Shown: one piece after another, positions 49,594 through 60,255 of the stretch | Position numbering within the stretch: the first letter of the stretch is position 1 | Layout of the letters: the number at the start of each line of letters is the position of its first letter | DNA from: Erythroxylum novogranatense | Lineage: Eukaryota; Streptophyta; Magnoliopsida; Malpighiales; Erythroxylaceae | Assembly: GCA_029891385.1 (NCBI GenBank) | Contig: CM057233.1 | Coordinates: 24,660,150 to 24,724,149 of the forward strand | Direction: 5' to 3' | DNA: 64,000 nt | Program-made: the position numbers and the translations under genes | The notes under the pieces: model-generated | Told to the model about the DNA's origin: nothing | Databases searched by the model: none | What the model saw: only the letters and a program-made list of their open reading frames with translations

Positions 49594-50307
49594 ATGTTCT
49601 ATCGTGGAATTGAACAAAGGAGGCGGTCTTTGTCTTATGAGGAAACTGTGAAATTATTTTATCAAGAAGGAAACCGTTTGGTCCAGGAACAAAGATGTAA
49701 GAGGAGGGAGGTTTTTGAGAGATATGAGACGGCTGACTTTCAACGGAAAGCTCAACTTACACACAAAGCTCTTACGTTTAGCCTTAAGCTTGAAGCGTTG
49801 GGGGCTTAAATCAAGGTTGTGGCACAATCTCAATCAAAGGCAAAATTAATGGAATCTCAAGTGGAGAAAAATTCTTTCTTCGATTCATCACAATTTGTTG
49901 AAGAAAATTGTCATGAAGAAATTATTGAATGTCATGGAGCTATCGATGGAGATTTTCTTGTTGATGTGGAGTGTGAACTCTCACATGCTAAAGTTGAACC
50001 ATTAGAAGATGTATTATCTTTTGATGGAGAATGGGACAATAAGCTATTGGATTCCATTCTTGATGACAAAGAGTCGTCAAATGATGAAAATATTCAGCAA
50101 AATTGTCTTGTTCCGATTCCTTCGGTCCAAATTGAGACTCTCTTTAATGGAGCTACCTCTTTGCCACTCATGGATTCCCATCAAATACAGTTGAGAATCA
50201 AACAAAAGAAGGAGCCGTTTGAGGTAAAGCTGTATAAAACTTTGGTCACCTTTAAGTGTAGACTTGTTCATGATGAAGTAGGCTTGAGATATATAGTGGA
50301 GATATAG
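49594..50307 (+). CDS. ORF1 of the compact element, unknown protein, with one in-frame stop
   Basis: I do not recognise this protein. One frame runs from ATG 49594 to TAG 50305-50307 with a single TAA at 49807-49809; the second part has its own ATG at 49819. The first 71 codons are basic and helical (RRRSLSYEETVKLFYQEGNR). The next part is strongly acidic in the middle (EENCHEEIIECHGAIDGDFL, and the DDKESSNDEN region). It ends in a Lys-rich segment and VHDEVGLRYIVEI. There is no Cys/His knuckle, D[ST]G protease motif or RT motif. Sharing the element's plus strand and lying just after the leader suggests a gag-like position, but capture of a host gene fragment is equally possible. The one TAA may be a mutation or may separate two proteins. 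Confidence 0.5.
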
Positions 50308-50309
50308 TA

Positions 50310-50663
50310 ATGCTTAATATTTTGAAATTTAGGACTATATTTGATGATCACATGATGAGCCATAAGTATAAGTTGTTGAATGGCTTGAAGTATGACAATG
50401 CCATGACTAGGATAGATCAAGTTTTGCCTTGGTGTGGTGTTGCTTTAAGCTTGAAGATCTGGTTGAGTTATTTGTTGATTGATATGAGTAGTGGTTGCTT
50501 GAAATTTGATGTAATGGAGTTAAGAATGCTATATCCTAGGAAGTTGCTTGATGATAGTAGGGTATTCATTCTTAAATTTGACATGGTCGAGAATGCTAGC
50601 CTGATTTGGGTGGATATGTTTCTTTATAATCAAATGCATTTCACTTTGAATGGTGTTGAGTAA
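50310..50663 (+). CDS. ORF2 of the compact element, unknown protein
   Basis: 117 codons, in another frame, starting two bases after the ORF1 stop (TAG-TA-ATG). It is rich in Leu, Met and aromatic residues, with a hydrophobic run around LPWCGVALSLKIWLSYLLID that could be a membrane or buried helix. After its TAA the same frame continues for 23 codons with HNEIGLRLLLYNKGKMLVEV to a TGA. HNEIGLR resembles HDEVGLR at the end of ORF1. No homologue is known to me. The pair may be one protein broken by a frameshift, or a degraded duplication. Confidence 0.42.
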   Translation: MLNILKFRTIFDDHMMSHKYKLLNGLKYDNAMTRIDQVLPWCGVALSLKIWLSYLLIDMSSGCLKFDVMELRMLYPRKLLDDSRVFILKFDMVENASLIWVDMFLYNQMHFTLNGVE

Positions 50664-50818
50664 AAAATTGATCATAATGAAATAGGCCTTAGATTGTTGT
50701 TGTACAATAAGGGAAAAATGTTAGTTGAAGTGTGACAGAACAATGCCAGTCACTTGCAATACTTTTCATGTGGTATGACTTGGGAAGAGGAAGAAAGACC
50801 TTCCCAAGAATGGGAAAA

Positions 50819-51972
50819 TGATGGAACACCATCAAGCCCAACAATTTCTACCATGAAGGAGCCCATCCAAATGCATAATGAAGCTATATGTTTTGCTTCA
50901 GCCTTTCGGCCTTTGCAAAGCTTGTATTTGTGAAGCCCAAGTCAATCTTATAAGCATTATAAGCCTTGGTCAATGTAGAACCATTGACCAGTCCTTAAAT
51001 TGACATGTTGAAGCCCAAGATAGAGCCCAAGATGTTTTGTAGGTTCAACACAAGTGCTTGATAAAGTTTTCTTTTGTTATGTGATGAATAAGAGCTTTTA
51101 AAGCTCATTCGTTTCCTTATTTATTTTTATTTCAGTTTCCTTTTAATTTCTACAACTTATGGTAGTTTTATGGACAATTATGGAATGTTTTATTTGTATT
51201 TATAGTGCATTAGTTGCTGGAGGGAAGTCAAAAGGGCTAGAGAAACCCGATTGGGGTTATCCTACTCTAAAACTTTCCTATTTAAACAACTAACCTTCTA
51301 TATTCGTAAGGAGATTATGATGAATGACAATTGAGAGAATTTGCTTTGCAATTCTTAAGGGTTTGAATGTTTTCCTAAAACATATCATAGGATTTTATTA
51401 GTTTCCAAAAACTAAAGGGTTTTGTTTGTTTCCAAAAACAATCACCTATCTTTCACCCATTTAACTTTCCAACTGAATGCCACAGTTTTAGCTTTTCATT
51501 CCCACAATTCCAGCTTTCCATTTCCAGAACATCTTGTGCAAGAAAATTCATATATTTTTTCATACTCATCAGATCAAAAAACTTCCTTAATCAATGTTGT
51601 AGTTCACTTATTGAACTTCAATTTAGCCTTAATAACAACCCCAAAATTCCTAGTCGTTTGCTAAAAAATGCACTTTGAAGTCGTCTAATTTGCAGCCACG
51701 ATTTCTAAAACATAGTCGAATTAAAAAATTCATAACTTTTCACCCATTGATCCGATTAACAAAATTCCTTCACCAAAGTTGTAGCTCACATCATATTATA
51801 CAATTTTTCTTCAAGAATCACCTCAAAATTCCAAGTCATTTGTCCAAAATTTGCCTTACAATTTGCCTGTTCGTTTGTACTTAGAAAATTCTAATTTTTA
51901 CAAAACTTCAACCATCATACTTAAACACCATAACCATCACTTCCAGCCACCTTAGACCACCACACGCCATCA
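50819..51972 (+). repeat. 3' LTR of the compact element
   Basis: TGATGGAACACCATCAAGCC to ACGCCATCA, 1154 bp. It is preceded by GAATGGGAAAA, the likely polypurine tract, and followed by TTAAG. Confidence 0.88.
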
Positions 51973-52096
51973 TTAAGTGTTACTCACATTTTTTTGCACA
52001 CTTAACAAACTCATCAAAATAGTTCATATATTTCTAAGATTATTATTATTTGATTGTCATCAAAATTAATAGAAGTGAAGTCCTCTTGACTTAACA

Positions 52097-52487
52097 ACCT
52101 AGCCTTCAGAACAAGGGTTGAAGCCTTCTTGACTCCTGGATCACTACATCCATATAGTTGTCAATTGATGTGAGCTTTATCTACACGACCTTGAGCAATC
52201 CAATTTGTATTGTTAAACAGCTTTGCTCCAATACTTGGACACCCAATAGCCTTCTCAATAGAATCTTGTGTGACTATAACCGACAACCCATCTACCATTG
52301 ATATTAAGGTGTTGTCCGCCACCTTTGCATTCTTTTAAAACTCATATATCTTATTCAAATAGACTGTTTCACGAATGTTGAAGAAATTTTTCCAGCCAAT
52401 TGCTTCAATTTCTGGGTCGATGTCCATCTGATTTTTCTTCAAGGAAGTGAAATCAATGTGTCTACCATATATAAGAGATTTCTCCAT
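52097..52487 (-). pseudogene. Envelope-like ORF of Sirevirus Q, N-terminal part
   Basis: The ATG at about 52487 starts MEKSLIYGRHIDF, followed by EIEAIGWKNFFNIRETVYLN, the usual opening of the Sirevirus extra ORF. After about 60 codons a frame change occurs, and the sequence continues in another frame (for example LFNNTNWIAQGRVDKA) to the P insertion. Its continuation is at 39195-37203. The 300 bp between this ATG and the RNase H stop at 52790 is a non-coding spacer. Confidence 0.75.
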
Positions 52488-52789
52488 TTTTAATATGTAA
52501 CAAATAAACACTAAACACACAAATGTATTTCGCTTAATGTAGCGAGGTTAGTATTTAAAGATGAAAATATGAAATGAGAAGAACTTGAAGATTATAATAG
52601 AGTATTGAATCGTCTTTGTTGAGAGCACTAAACAAGTTGGTTTCAAAGTTTTTCAAGAAAATTCTAGAGAATAATGTATTTTAGAATCTTGAGAAGATTT
52701 TCTTCTTCTACATACTCTTGAAAAGTTACCCTTACTATTTACTTGAAAACTTACGACTTTTTATCTTCTTCTTGTACGAATTGTCTGGG

Positions 52790-52890
52790 TTATGATGTGT
52801 TAAACGAATAGTTATTTAACTTTACCATATTCAAGTTTCGTCTGATTTCCTTGCATCTATCTTCACTTAGGGGTTTAGTGAAGATATCCA
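52790..52890 (-). pseudogene. Tail of the Sirevirus Q RNase H domain
   Basis: On the minus strand the frame from 52888 reads IFTKPLSEDR, the conserved end of copia RNase H, and ends at TAA 52790-52792. The first part of the domain is at 62089-62851. The duplication ATCCA (52886-52890 and 62084-62088) marks the F insertion between them. Confidence 0.85.
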
Positions 52891-54727
52891 TGTTAGAGTA
52901 GTGCCCTGAAGGCAATCGCCTTTAACGCATTTTGTACAAAGTTGTGTACATACTCTATGGATAAATAAAGAAAGGCATATTTCATTAACTTGCTGTTCAT
53001 TATTTATGAATGGATATTGATCTATAAGCAAATTAATGAAGTCCATGATATATGACATAGCATGAAGGAAATTGTGATGTGATCATACTACTGAGATTCC
53101 TATCATGTGCAATTATGTCAGTATCTAAATTATCCCTAGTCATAGGATTACTGAGACTGGACATCGGTAATCCGGAGAGACTAGTACATCTCAAGCTCCT
53201 TGATTTGATCAAGCAGTGGATCTCAGAAGCTGTAAATATGGGATATTTAGGGTTGAAATGTGGATGCTTACTAGAGGTAGTAAGTACATTGGATGACCTG
53301 CTATGAGATCATCACATGGATGTCCTATTCTAATGTCAGTGATAATCTCATCATAGCAATGGTGCAAGTATCCTTAGACTTGAGGTGCTCAAGGATATCT
53401 TGGATCTTGATTCTCCGCTGACTCCATTCCTTGTTGCCTTACAGAGGTCGCTCATAGGGTGGTGATTGGAGTGCAACTTGAGGTATTGAAGGTAATTGAG
53501 TAGCCAATAGAGGATTCACCACTTACGTGATAGCGTAAGATGATACCCATGGCCTCTTGTCGGGGTCATTACTTGGAAGTTTCGTCGAACATATATGTCA
53601 TGAAGAATGTCTTCATTGACATATTAAGTAATGAGTCCCAGGACAAGAACTGAAATCACTTGGACTAGATTTGACATAGTCAGTCTAGTAAAGAGTTGAC
53701 ACATTGCTCATACTCATAACCAAGTGGGGTATAGCATGGTGAAAGGACGAATTGCACGGTAATTGTCTATGGAAAGGTTCATGATATGGTTCATGATGAA
53801 TACATGTTCATTCGTCAAACCAATTACTTTCCGGTCAATTGGGGGTCATGATGTGTTGCTAGATACCGCTCATGACTTGCTTGGATTAAGTGTTAATCTA
53901 AGTGGCCAACATAACCGGGAACCTAATGGGTCACACGCATAAGAGTGTCTCGGAGAATTCGTAAAATAGTTTTAGACAGAGTTCCAATATATGGAGAGCA
54001 AAAGGATTAAATGGATCCCGATGAGATCGAGATATGTCCCGATGAGATCGTGACATCGATATTGCTAAAAAGGTTTTCGGGGGTTTTTCCCATACGGGAC
54101 CAGAGGGCGGTAGAGACCAACCCAGTGTGTTGGACCACTTCAGCATTTATTTATATATATAATTAATTAATTAAAGAATTATATATATATATATATATAT
54201 ATCGATGGAACCAAAATGAAGAAAGGAGAAGAAGCTTCTCCATTCATGCTTAGTCATTAAATTCATTTAATGACTAAAAGACAAAAGGAGATGAGTGTGG
54301 TCGTTGGCTGAGGATGAAATAAGGGTTTTGAATAAAACCTAAGGGTTTTTGGAAGAGTTTGTTCGTGGGTTTTGGAATAAAAAGAAAGAAAGAGTTTCTT
54401 TCTCAAACTCTTCTCATCAACGATCATTTTCATCATTCTCCAAGCTTCTTCTCTTCTCCTCTCCATCGTTATTTTCCAAGCTCTCCAAGAACAAGGTAAG
54501 ATCTAGCAGTCTTCAACTTGTTCTAGCTATTCCTGGGTCAAAGGGTTTGTCCCGGTTAGGTTCTCCGATCTCTGCGTGGATACCGTTAGAGACGGTCTCC
54601 TTTGGTCGTTTTGGTTTGACTTTGTTATATAGTCACATGGATCCTGGCTTTTGGGAAGGTCCCGGAATAAAAAATTTTTGTTTTCCGCACCGTGGGCATG
54701 TGATGCTCACACTGGGATTTTCCTACA
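52891..54727 (+). repeat. 5' LTR of copia element F
   Basis: 1837 bp, matching 60256-62083 with scattered differences of a few percent by eye. It contains an AT dinucleotide array at about 54179-54202. The open frame starting at 54349 is LTR sequence and not a separate gene. Confidence 0.92.
54179..54202. repeat. AT microsatellite in the F 5' LTR
   Basis: About twelve AT units. The matching array in the 3' LTR (61531-61558) is a little longer. It lies about 530 bp before the LTR end and may include the TATA box. Confidence 0.85.
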
Positions 54728-54728
54728 G

Positions 54729-54741
54729 TGGTATCAGAGCC
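54729..54741 (+). other. Primer-binding site of copia element F
   Basis: TGGTATCAGAGCC, one base after the LTR end, a perfect initiator-Met tRNA site. Confidence 0.93.
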
Positions 54742-55849
54742 ACTTGTATCGTATATAACGAAGAAACCATGACTAGGTCGGAGTTGCCTATTGCTTGTGA
54801 CGATGTTGCATGTCGATTGTGTGAATTTCGAATTCAGTATAGAAATATAGTTTTCAAAATTTTCTTGCCCAGATATGTTCACAATATGTTGTTGCATATG
54901 TCTGTGGAAGATTGGAATTTATCAATGTGATTTGATATGGTTTTGCTAATTTATTCCCCAATGTTCTGGTTGCTGTCTTTGTGCACATTCAATGAACAGG
55001 CATGCTTATAAATTCGAGAATAAATTGTAAATTTTTTTTTTGGATTTTCTTTCACCAACATGTCTCTAAGATGTTAATGAATGTCTATGAGAATGGAAAA
55101 ATGGTTTTGAGGTGATTTACTATTTATTTGAGAATTTATTGTGTGCTTCTGGGAATAACTGTGTTGAGGAACACAGATTCTACATTGGCTTTGTTGCTGA
55201 GGTTGGTTGAGTTTTTGTTGGAAATAAATCCTGAAAAAATTCATGGAACATTTTGTGAACATTTTATAACCTCTGTAATTTTCTCATAATTTATTGAAAT
55301 TGTTTCAATGAGTTTTTCAAGCAAAACACAGAGCTTGGCAGTTTTGAGAAAGTTGCTGGAGCTGTTTTGTTTGGGATGATAAATTGTGTATTTCTCAATT
55401 CCAATGCCTTGGATCATTTTTAATGTGATTAAAAATGTGTTATATTGATTTTGTATGCTTTCCAAATTGAATTTCTTAAAATTGGGTTTCCAAATATTTT
55501 TCGGATGTCAAATATGTCACATTAGCGTCTCGTTAGTGTATTTCGTTGTCTTGATTATTTTGGCCGTCACAAATTTTGTGACGTGTGCCGAAGTAATCTT
55601 GATAAAGTTTAGACTACCTAGAGATACTTAGGGTGATAGTTTGATATTATCAAATTATTTGGAGATCTGAATGAATAAGAGTGTATTCATCAATTTCAAG
55701 TTTTTCATGTATAGTTTGACTATATATGGTAAGCATGGAACAATGAAAGTGTTTCATTGGTACATCATAATAAAGGATATTACACTTGGTATTGTGAATT
55801 GGAACTGCACGGATTGAGAAATTAGCCGATTAGATAGCAATTCCACACG

Positions 55850-56055
55850 GATAAGTCGACTTACACATGCACAAGTCGACTTGTCCGTGCACTGTAGACG
55901 CATAAGTCGACTTGCACAATGTTACAAGTCGATTTGTTCGTGCACAGTTGCATAAGTCGACTTACACTTGCATAAGTCGACTTACACAGTTGCATAAGTC
56001 GACTTACACAGAGGCATAAGTCGACTTATACATACACAAGTCGACTTACAACATG
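55850..56055. repeat. Cluster of nine AAGTCGACTT palindromes
   Basis: Nine copies of a unit like CATAAGTCGACTTACAC, spaced 17-27 bp apart, each with the palindrome AAGTCGACTT (one degenerate as AAGTCGATTT). One copy extends to ACAAGTCGACTTGT. Confidence 0.9.
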
Positions 56056-56485
56056 CATAGGTGAGATGATGGATGATTTTAGGTATAGATTCAATGTGAT
56101 TGATGAATTGCCCTAAATCATTCCATATAGTCATGGTGACTATAATCCTATAGCTTGGACAAGAAGAATATGAGACCTAAAAATCCTCACACTTAATATG
56201 AAAACTCACGTCTTCCATTAATATGGGGAGAACCAGAGTTCTTATAGAGTTGGGTTGTTGCGTAAACCCAAGCCCACTCTATACGAATATGTTCGAACCA
56301 TGAAAATTAGATTTTCGGATTAATGGGTCGGTTTTCACTAGAAGCGTTGATTTGTTGAGTAAACTCAAGGTCAACGTGGACAGAGGCGAAATTGGGTAGT
56401 GTACATCAGATGTATGCGCATCAAGAGTTGATAACCCAATGGGTGTGCATACATCACGAGTTGATAGCACTAGTCGATAGTTGCA

Positions 56486-56667
56486 TCTATGAAGTAAATG
56501 GTATGACCGATACCTGCCGATAGATCTAAGGTGACTTATTGGGTAAACCCAAGGTCATTTTAGTAATTTCGGATATCTATGATGCAATTGGTATGACCGA
56601 TACCTACCGATTGACCTAAGGTGGCTTGTTGGATAAACCCAAAGTCATTTTAGTAATGTCGGATATC
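56486..56667 (+). repeat. Tandem duplication with 90-bp period in the F leader
   Basis: Two copies sharing GGTATGACCGATACCT and AAGGTCATTTTAGTAAT-type words (AAAGTCATTTT in the second). A weaker third relative lies upstream at about 56340-56400. Confidence 0.8.
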
Positions 56668-56830
56668 GACCCACTAAGACATTTTGTCATAATGTTTCTT
56701 GGATTCGTACTGAGGGTTATGGATTCTTTGAAACTAGTGGGAGCCATATGCATGTCATTCAAGTCCTTATGATCATGCATGTAATTCTATTCTAACATTA
56801 TTTCTCTCTTTTCCCTTTAGGTTATTGAAG

Positions 56831-57300
56831 ATGACTTCCAGTGTGAACTTGCGCTCGCTTATGGACCCCAACAAATTAAATTTGACCTAATTTTCTAGAT
56901 TGGCTAAGAAATCTGAGAATTGTTCTCAGGTCAGAGGAACTGGGATATGTCCTAGATGTTTCACTTCCTGATCCACTTGCTATCGATGCTTCTGATGAGG
57001 ATCGGAAAGTTTATCGTAAGCATCTCAAAGGAAGTGCAGCCAAGAAGAAAACCAAAGAGACTGCACCAAAAGGAACTTGCTTCTATTGTGGCAAGACTGG
57101 CCACTGGAAGCGAAACTGTAAAGTCTATCTAGAAGACCTGAAGCAGAAGAAGGCATCAGATGCCTCGACTTCTTCAGGTATGTTTGTCATTGAGGTTAAT
57201 ACTGTTTCTGACTATAACATATGGGTATTAGATACCGGTTGTGGCTCACACATATGCAATGATATCGGGGCCTCGAGGACGATGAGACAACTCATGAAGG
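56831..57300 (+). pseudogene. gag: Gag and protease of copia element F, internally deleted
   Basis: The ATG at 56831 starts MTSSVNLRSLMDPNKLNLT, the usual copia gag opening. A stop and frame changes follow. Sequence resembling the early gag domain jumps at about 57030 to the basic region before the zinc knuckle, so the central gag is missing. The knuckle CFYCGKTGHWKRNC (C-x2-C-x4-H-x4-C) is at 57078-57119 and the protease motif WVLDTGCGSHICND at about 57222-57265, in the same frame. The protease C-terminus decays by 57310. Confidence 0.82.
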
Positions 57301-57466
57301 AGAGATAGACTGCGTGTAGGAAATGGAGCAAGAGTTTTGCATTAGCCGTAGGCACTTACTTTTGTCACTCCCCTTTGGGCTTGTAATTAAATTGGATGAA
57401 TGTTATTTTGTACAGTATTAACAAAGAACATATTATCATTTCTTGTTTAAATAGATTTGGTTTCAA

Positions 57467-58324
57467 GTGACTTTTAGTAACAATGGTTGTTCTATTAGTT
57501 TGAATGGAATGCTTTATGGTACTGGTACATTATGCAATGGAATTTACATATTAGATATGTCACATCCAATTATGAATGTCAATGACACGAAAAGACATAA
57601 ACGAGATAATTTAAAATCAACTTACTTATGGCATTGTTGCCTTGGCCATATAAATGAGAGACGCATAGCTAAGCTCCATAAGAGTGGTAGTTTAGGGTCA
57701 TTTGATTATGAATCATATGACACATGTGAATCTTGTTTATTAGGCAAAATGAATAAATTACCTTTTAAGGGAAAGGGTGAACGAGCGACTGAAGTATGAG
57801 ACCTAATACATTTAGATGTATGTGGTCCGATGTCCATCCATGCCAGAAGTGGTTGTCTTTACTTCATTACCTTTATCGATGACTATTCTCGATATGGGTA
57901 CCTGTATCTGATGAGATACAATTTTGAAGCATTTGAAAAGTTCAAACAATTCAGAAATGAAGTAGAAAACCAACTTGGAAAAAGTATCAAGACATTACGA
58001 TCAGATCGTGGTGGGGAATACTTAGATCAAGAGTTTTTGGATTATCTCAGAGATAATAGGATTTTATCTCAATGGACTCCTCCTTACACACCACAGCATA
58101 ATGGTGTGGCAGAAAGGAGAAATCGAACCTTGTTAGACATGGTACGATCGATGATGGGCTTTGCAAAGTTGCCAAAATCCTTTTGGGGGTATGCAATCGA
58201 GACAGCTGTTTACTTGCTAAACAGAGTTCCATCAAAGACAGTTGATGTTACTTCATATGAGATGTGGACTAACAAAAGACCCTATCTTACTCATTTGAAA
58301 GTTTGGGGTTGTCACCTTATGTGA
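57467..58324 (+). pseudogene. int: Integrase of copia element F
   Basis: The pre-integrase HHCC domain is readable as WHCCLGHINERRIAKL and CESCLLGKM (about 57630-57750). After one stop at 57797-57799, the catalytic core is open to 58324: DVCGPM (Asp), TLRSDRGGEYLDQEF (Asp) and NGVAERRNRTLLDMV (Glu), so the catalytic triad is intact. It ends in VWGCHL with a stop where the C-terminal domain should continue; the following 400 bp keep fragments of that domain in other frames. Confidence 0.9.
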
Positions 58325-58734
58325 AGCGGATACGGTCGAGATAAACTTGATGCAAAATCGACAAGTGTTTGTTCGTAGGATATCCTAAAGAAACAATGGG
58401 ATATCAATTCTACCATCTTTGAGGAACAAAAGGTGTTTGTTTGAAACATGCTGTCTTTAGAAAGAGTTTCTTTTACAAGAAGGCGGTGGGAGCAAAATTG
58501 AGTTTGAAAAAGTTCGGGATGCTCGAATGCACGCAGATCAATCGCTGAACTGGCTGTGACTCATATAGATGAAGGAGCAGTTTAACCTTCTACAACACAC
58601 GAAGTTAAGTAGGTCACGTAGGATACGCTCTGTTCCTAGAGATATGGATTTCGTGAATGAACAAAATGACGTATTGCTCATAGAAGATGATGAGCCTACC
58701 ACTATGAAGAGGTTCTAAAGAGTTGAGTCGAGAA

Positions 58735-59398
58735 ATGGCTTCATGCCATGCAGTGAAATGGATTCCATGTATGAAAACCAAGTATGGACTTTGGTTGAGG
58801 CACCAAGGAATCAAACCCATAGGGTGCAAATGAGTTTTCAAAAAAACCGACATGGATGGTAATGTAATTACCTATAAAGCAAGGCTTGTGGCTAAAGGTT
58901 TAAACAAAGACAAGGAGTTAACTCTGACGAGACCTTGACCCGAGAGCAATGCTTAAATCCATTAGAATACTCCTAGCCATTGCCACTCATTATGATTATG
59001 AGATATGACAAATGGATGTGAAGACAGCTTTCCTAAATGGAAATCTAGCTGAGGATGTGTATATGACACAACCTGAGGGATTCACCTCCTATGATGGCGA
59101 AAAGGTATGCAAGCTTCAGAAATCCATCTATGGATTGAAACAAGCATCCAGGAGTTGGAATATCCATTTTGATGAGGTAATCAAAGAGTTTGGTTTCTCA
59201 CAAAATCCGGATGAACACTGTGTTTATAAGAAGGTTAATGGGACTGCAATCGTATTCCTTGTGCTGTATGTAGATGATATATTATTGCTAAGAAACGATG
59301 TCTCTATGCTACAATCAGTGAAGATTTGGTTGTCCAAACAATTTGCCATGAAAGACCTTGGTGAAGCAACTTATATCCTTTGGGATAAGAATCTATAG
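58735..59398 (+). pseudogene. pol: Reverse transcriptase of copia element F
   Basis: The start of the domain reads MDSMYENQVWTLVEAP near 58760-58805. A broken stretch follows, then an open frame from 59012: MDVKTAFLNGNLAEDVYM (first catalytic Asp region), KLQKSIYGLKQASRSWN, and the YVDDILLL box at 59267-59290. It ends at a TAG at 59396-59398. These are the standard RVT_2 motifs of Ty1/copia. The split and the stop make it non-functional. Confidence 0.9.
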
Positions 59399-59399
59399 A

Positions 59400-60240
59400 G
59401 ATAGATAAAAAAGGTTGCTTGGTCTTTCACAATCAACGTACATAGACAAGATGCTTAAAAGGTTTAGCATGGAGCAATCCAAGAGAGGGTACCTTCCCGT
59501 GACTCATGGGATAACACTATCGAAATCTATGTGTCCTAAGACATAAGATGAGAGGATGCGCATGAATATAATCCCGTATGCATCTGCGGTAGGATCTATC
59601 ATGTACGCTATGCTATGTACGAGACCCGATGTATCATATGCTCTAAGTGTTACGAGCGGATACCAATCGGATCTGGTGAGGGTCATGGGTGATGTCGAGA
59701 ATATCCTCAAGTACTTGCGAAGGACTAAGGATGTTTTCTTGATATATGGAGATGGAGATCTCAAAGTGAGTGGGTATCAGATGCTAGTTTTCAATCGATA
59801 AGGATGATTCCAAATCCCAATCAAAGTTACGTATTCACATTGAATGGCGGGCGATTAGTTGGAAGAGTTCCAAACAAGAGACAATGCCGATTCAACAACC
59901 GAGGTAGAGTACATTGCCGCTTCGAAGCAAAAGAAGGAAGCGGTTTGGATCGAAGTTCATTCTTGAACTTGTTGTGGTTCCTAGCGATGATGGGCCCATC
60001 TGATTGTATTGTGACAACAATGGGGCTATTGCGTGGGAGAAAGAACCAAGGTCTCATCAACGATCCAAACCGTACTCATGCAAATATCATCGATCGGGAG
60101 ATCATAGGACGAGGTGATGTCGGATCGAGAGAATTCCCACCGAGCGAATATTGCGATCCGTTGACAAAGCCATTATCACAAAGAGTTTTGATTCTCATGT
60201 ACTCGCTTTATGGTATTAGATATCAAGGCAATTGACTTTA
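59400..60240 (+). pseudogene. pol: RNase H region of copia element F
   Basis: After RT, YASAVGSIMYAMLCTRPDVS (about 59577-59636) and ILKYLRRTKDVFLIYGDGDL are in one frame. Damaged RNase H follows in others, including TEVEYIAASKQKKEAVWIE near 59900-59950. The latter is the usual STAEAEYIA region. The long open frame at 59804-60235 is out of phase with these motifs and is not the real product. Confidence 0.82.
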
Positions 60241-60243
60241 AGT

Positions 60244-60255
60244 CAAGTGGGAGAT
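60244..60255 (+). other. Polypurine tract of copia element F
   Basis: CAAGTGGGAGAT immediately before TGTTAGAG, the classic AAGTGGGAGAT|TGTTAG junction of Ty1/copia elements. Confidence 0.93.

Larger units (their letters stand above)
48331..51972 (+). mobile_element. Compact 3.6-kb non-autonomous LTR element with unassigned ORFs
   Basis: LTRs of 1078 bp (48331-49408) and 1154 bp (50819-51972) start TGATGG and end CCATCA. The flanks CTAAG (48326-48330) and TTAAG (51973-51977) are a duplication with one mismatch. A PBS follows the 5' LTR, and a purine-rich stretch precedes the 3' LTR. The interior is only 1.41 kb and holds two ORF blocks with no capsid zinc knuckle, protease, RT, RNase H or integrase. 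It must have been mobilised by another element. The LTRs differ clearly, including a segment missing near the end of the 5' LTR, so insertion is not recent. Confidence 0.88.
39196..52096 (-). mobile_element. Sirevirus P, minus strand, internally deleted
   Basis: Its 5' LTR is 52096-47444 and its 3' LTR 40144-39196. The flanks are ACCTA (52097-52101) and CCCTA (39191-39195), one mismatch apart. Removing P with one duplication copy restores the frame of Q's envelope-like ORF. The order is PBS, gag, protease remnant, integrase. The pol frame then stops being pol after GVRTRS at about 40150 and runs straight into the LTR interior. RT, RNase H, the extra ORF, the PPT and the first 30 bp or so of the 3' LTR are missing. 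P hosts a solo LTR (42553-46699) and a compact LTR element (48331-51972). Confidence 0.85.
47444..52096 (-). repeat. 5' LTR of Sirevirus P, split by a nested element
   Basis: On the minus strand it starts TGTTAAGTCAAGAGGAC at 52096 and ends TTACTTCA at 47444. The LTR proper is 52096-51973 plus 48330-47444, about 1 kb. The rest is the compact element at 48331-51972. Confidence 0.88.
54742..56830 (+). other. Long untranslated leader of copia element F
   Basis: No coding frame is recognised between PBS and gag. The leader contains a palindromic repeat cluster (55850-56055) and a tandem duplication with a 90-bp period (56486-56667). An AT-rich first kilobase precedes them. Leaders of 2 kb are long for Ty1/copia elements, so inserted or expanded DNA is possible. 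Confidence 0.6.

Noticed and set aside
54349..54930. 193-codon ORF, with a matching start at 61709
   Set aside because: It covers the end of the F LTR, the PBS and the leader. Its reading is not conserved between the two LTRs past the first 60 codons.
59804..60235. 143-codon ORF in element F
   Set aside because: It is out of phase with the RNase H motifs readable in the same DNA, so it is a shadow frame of decayed pol.
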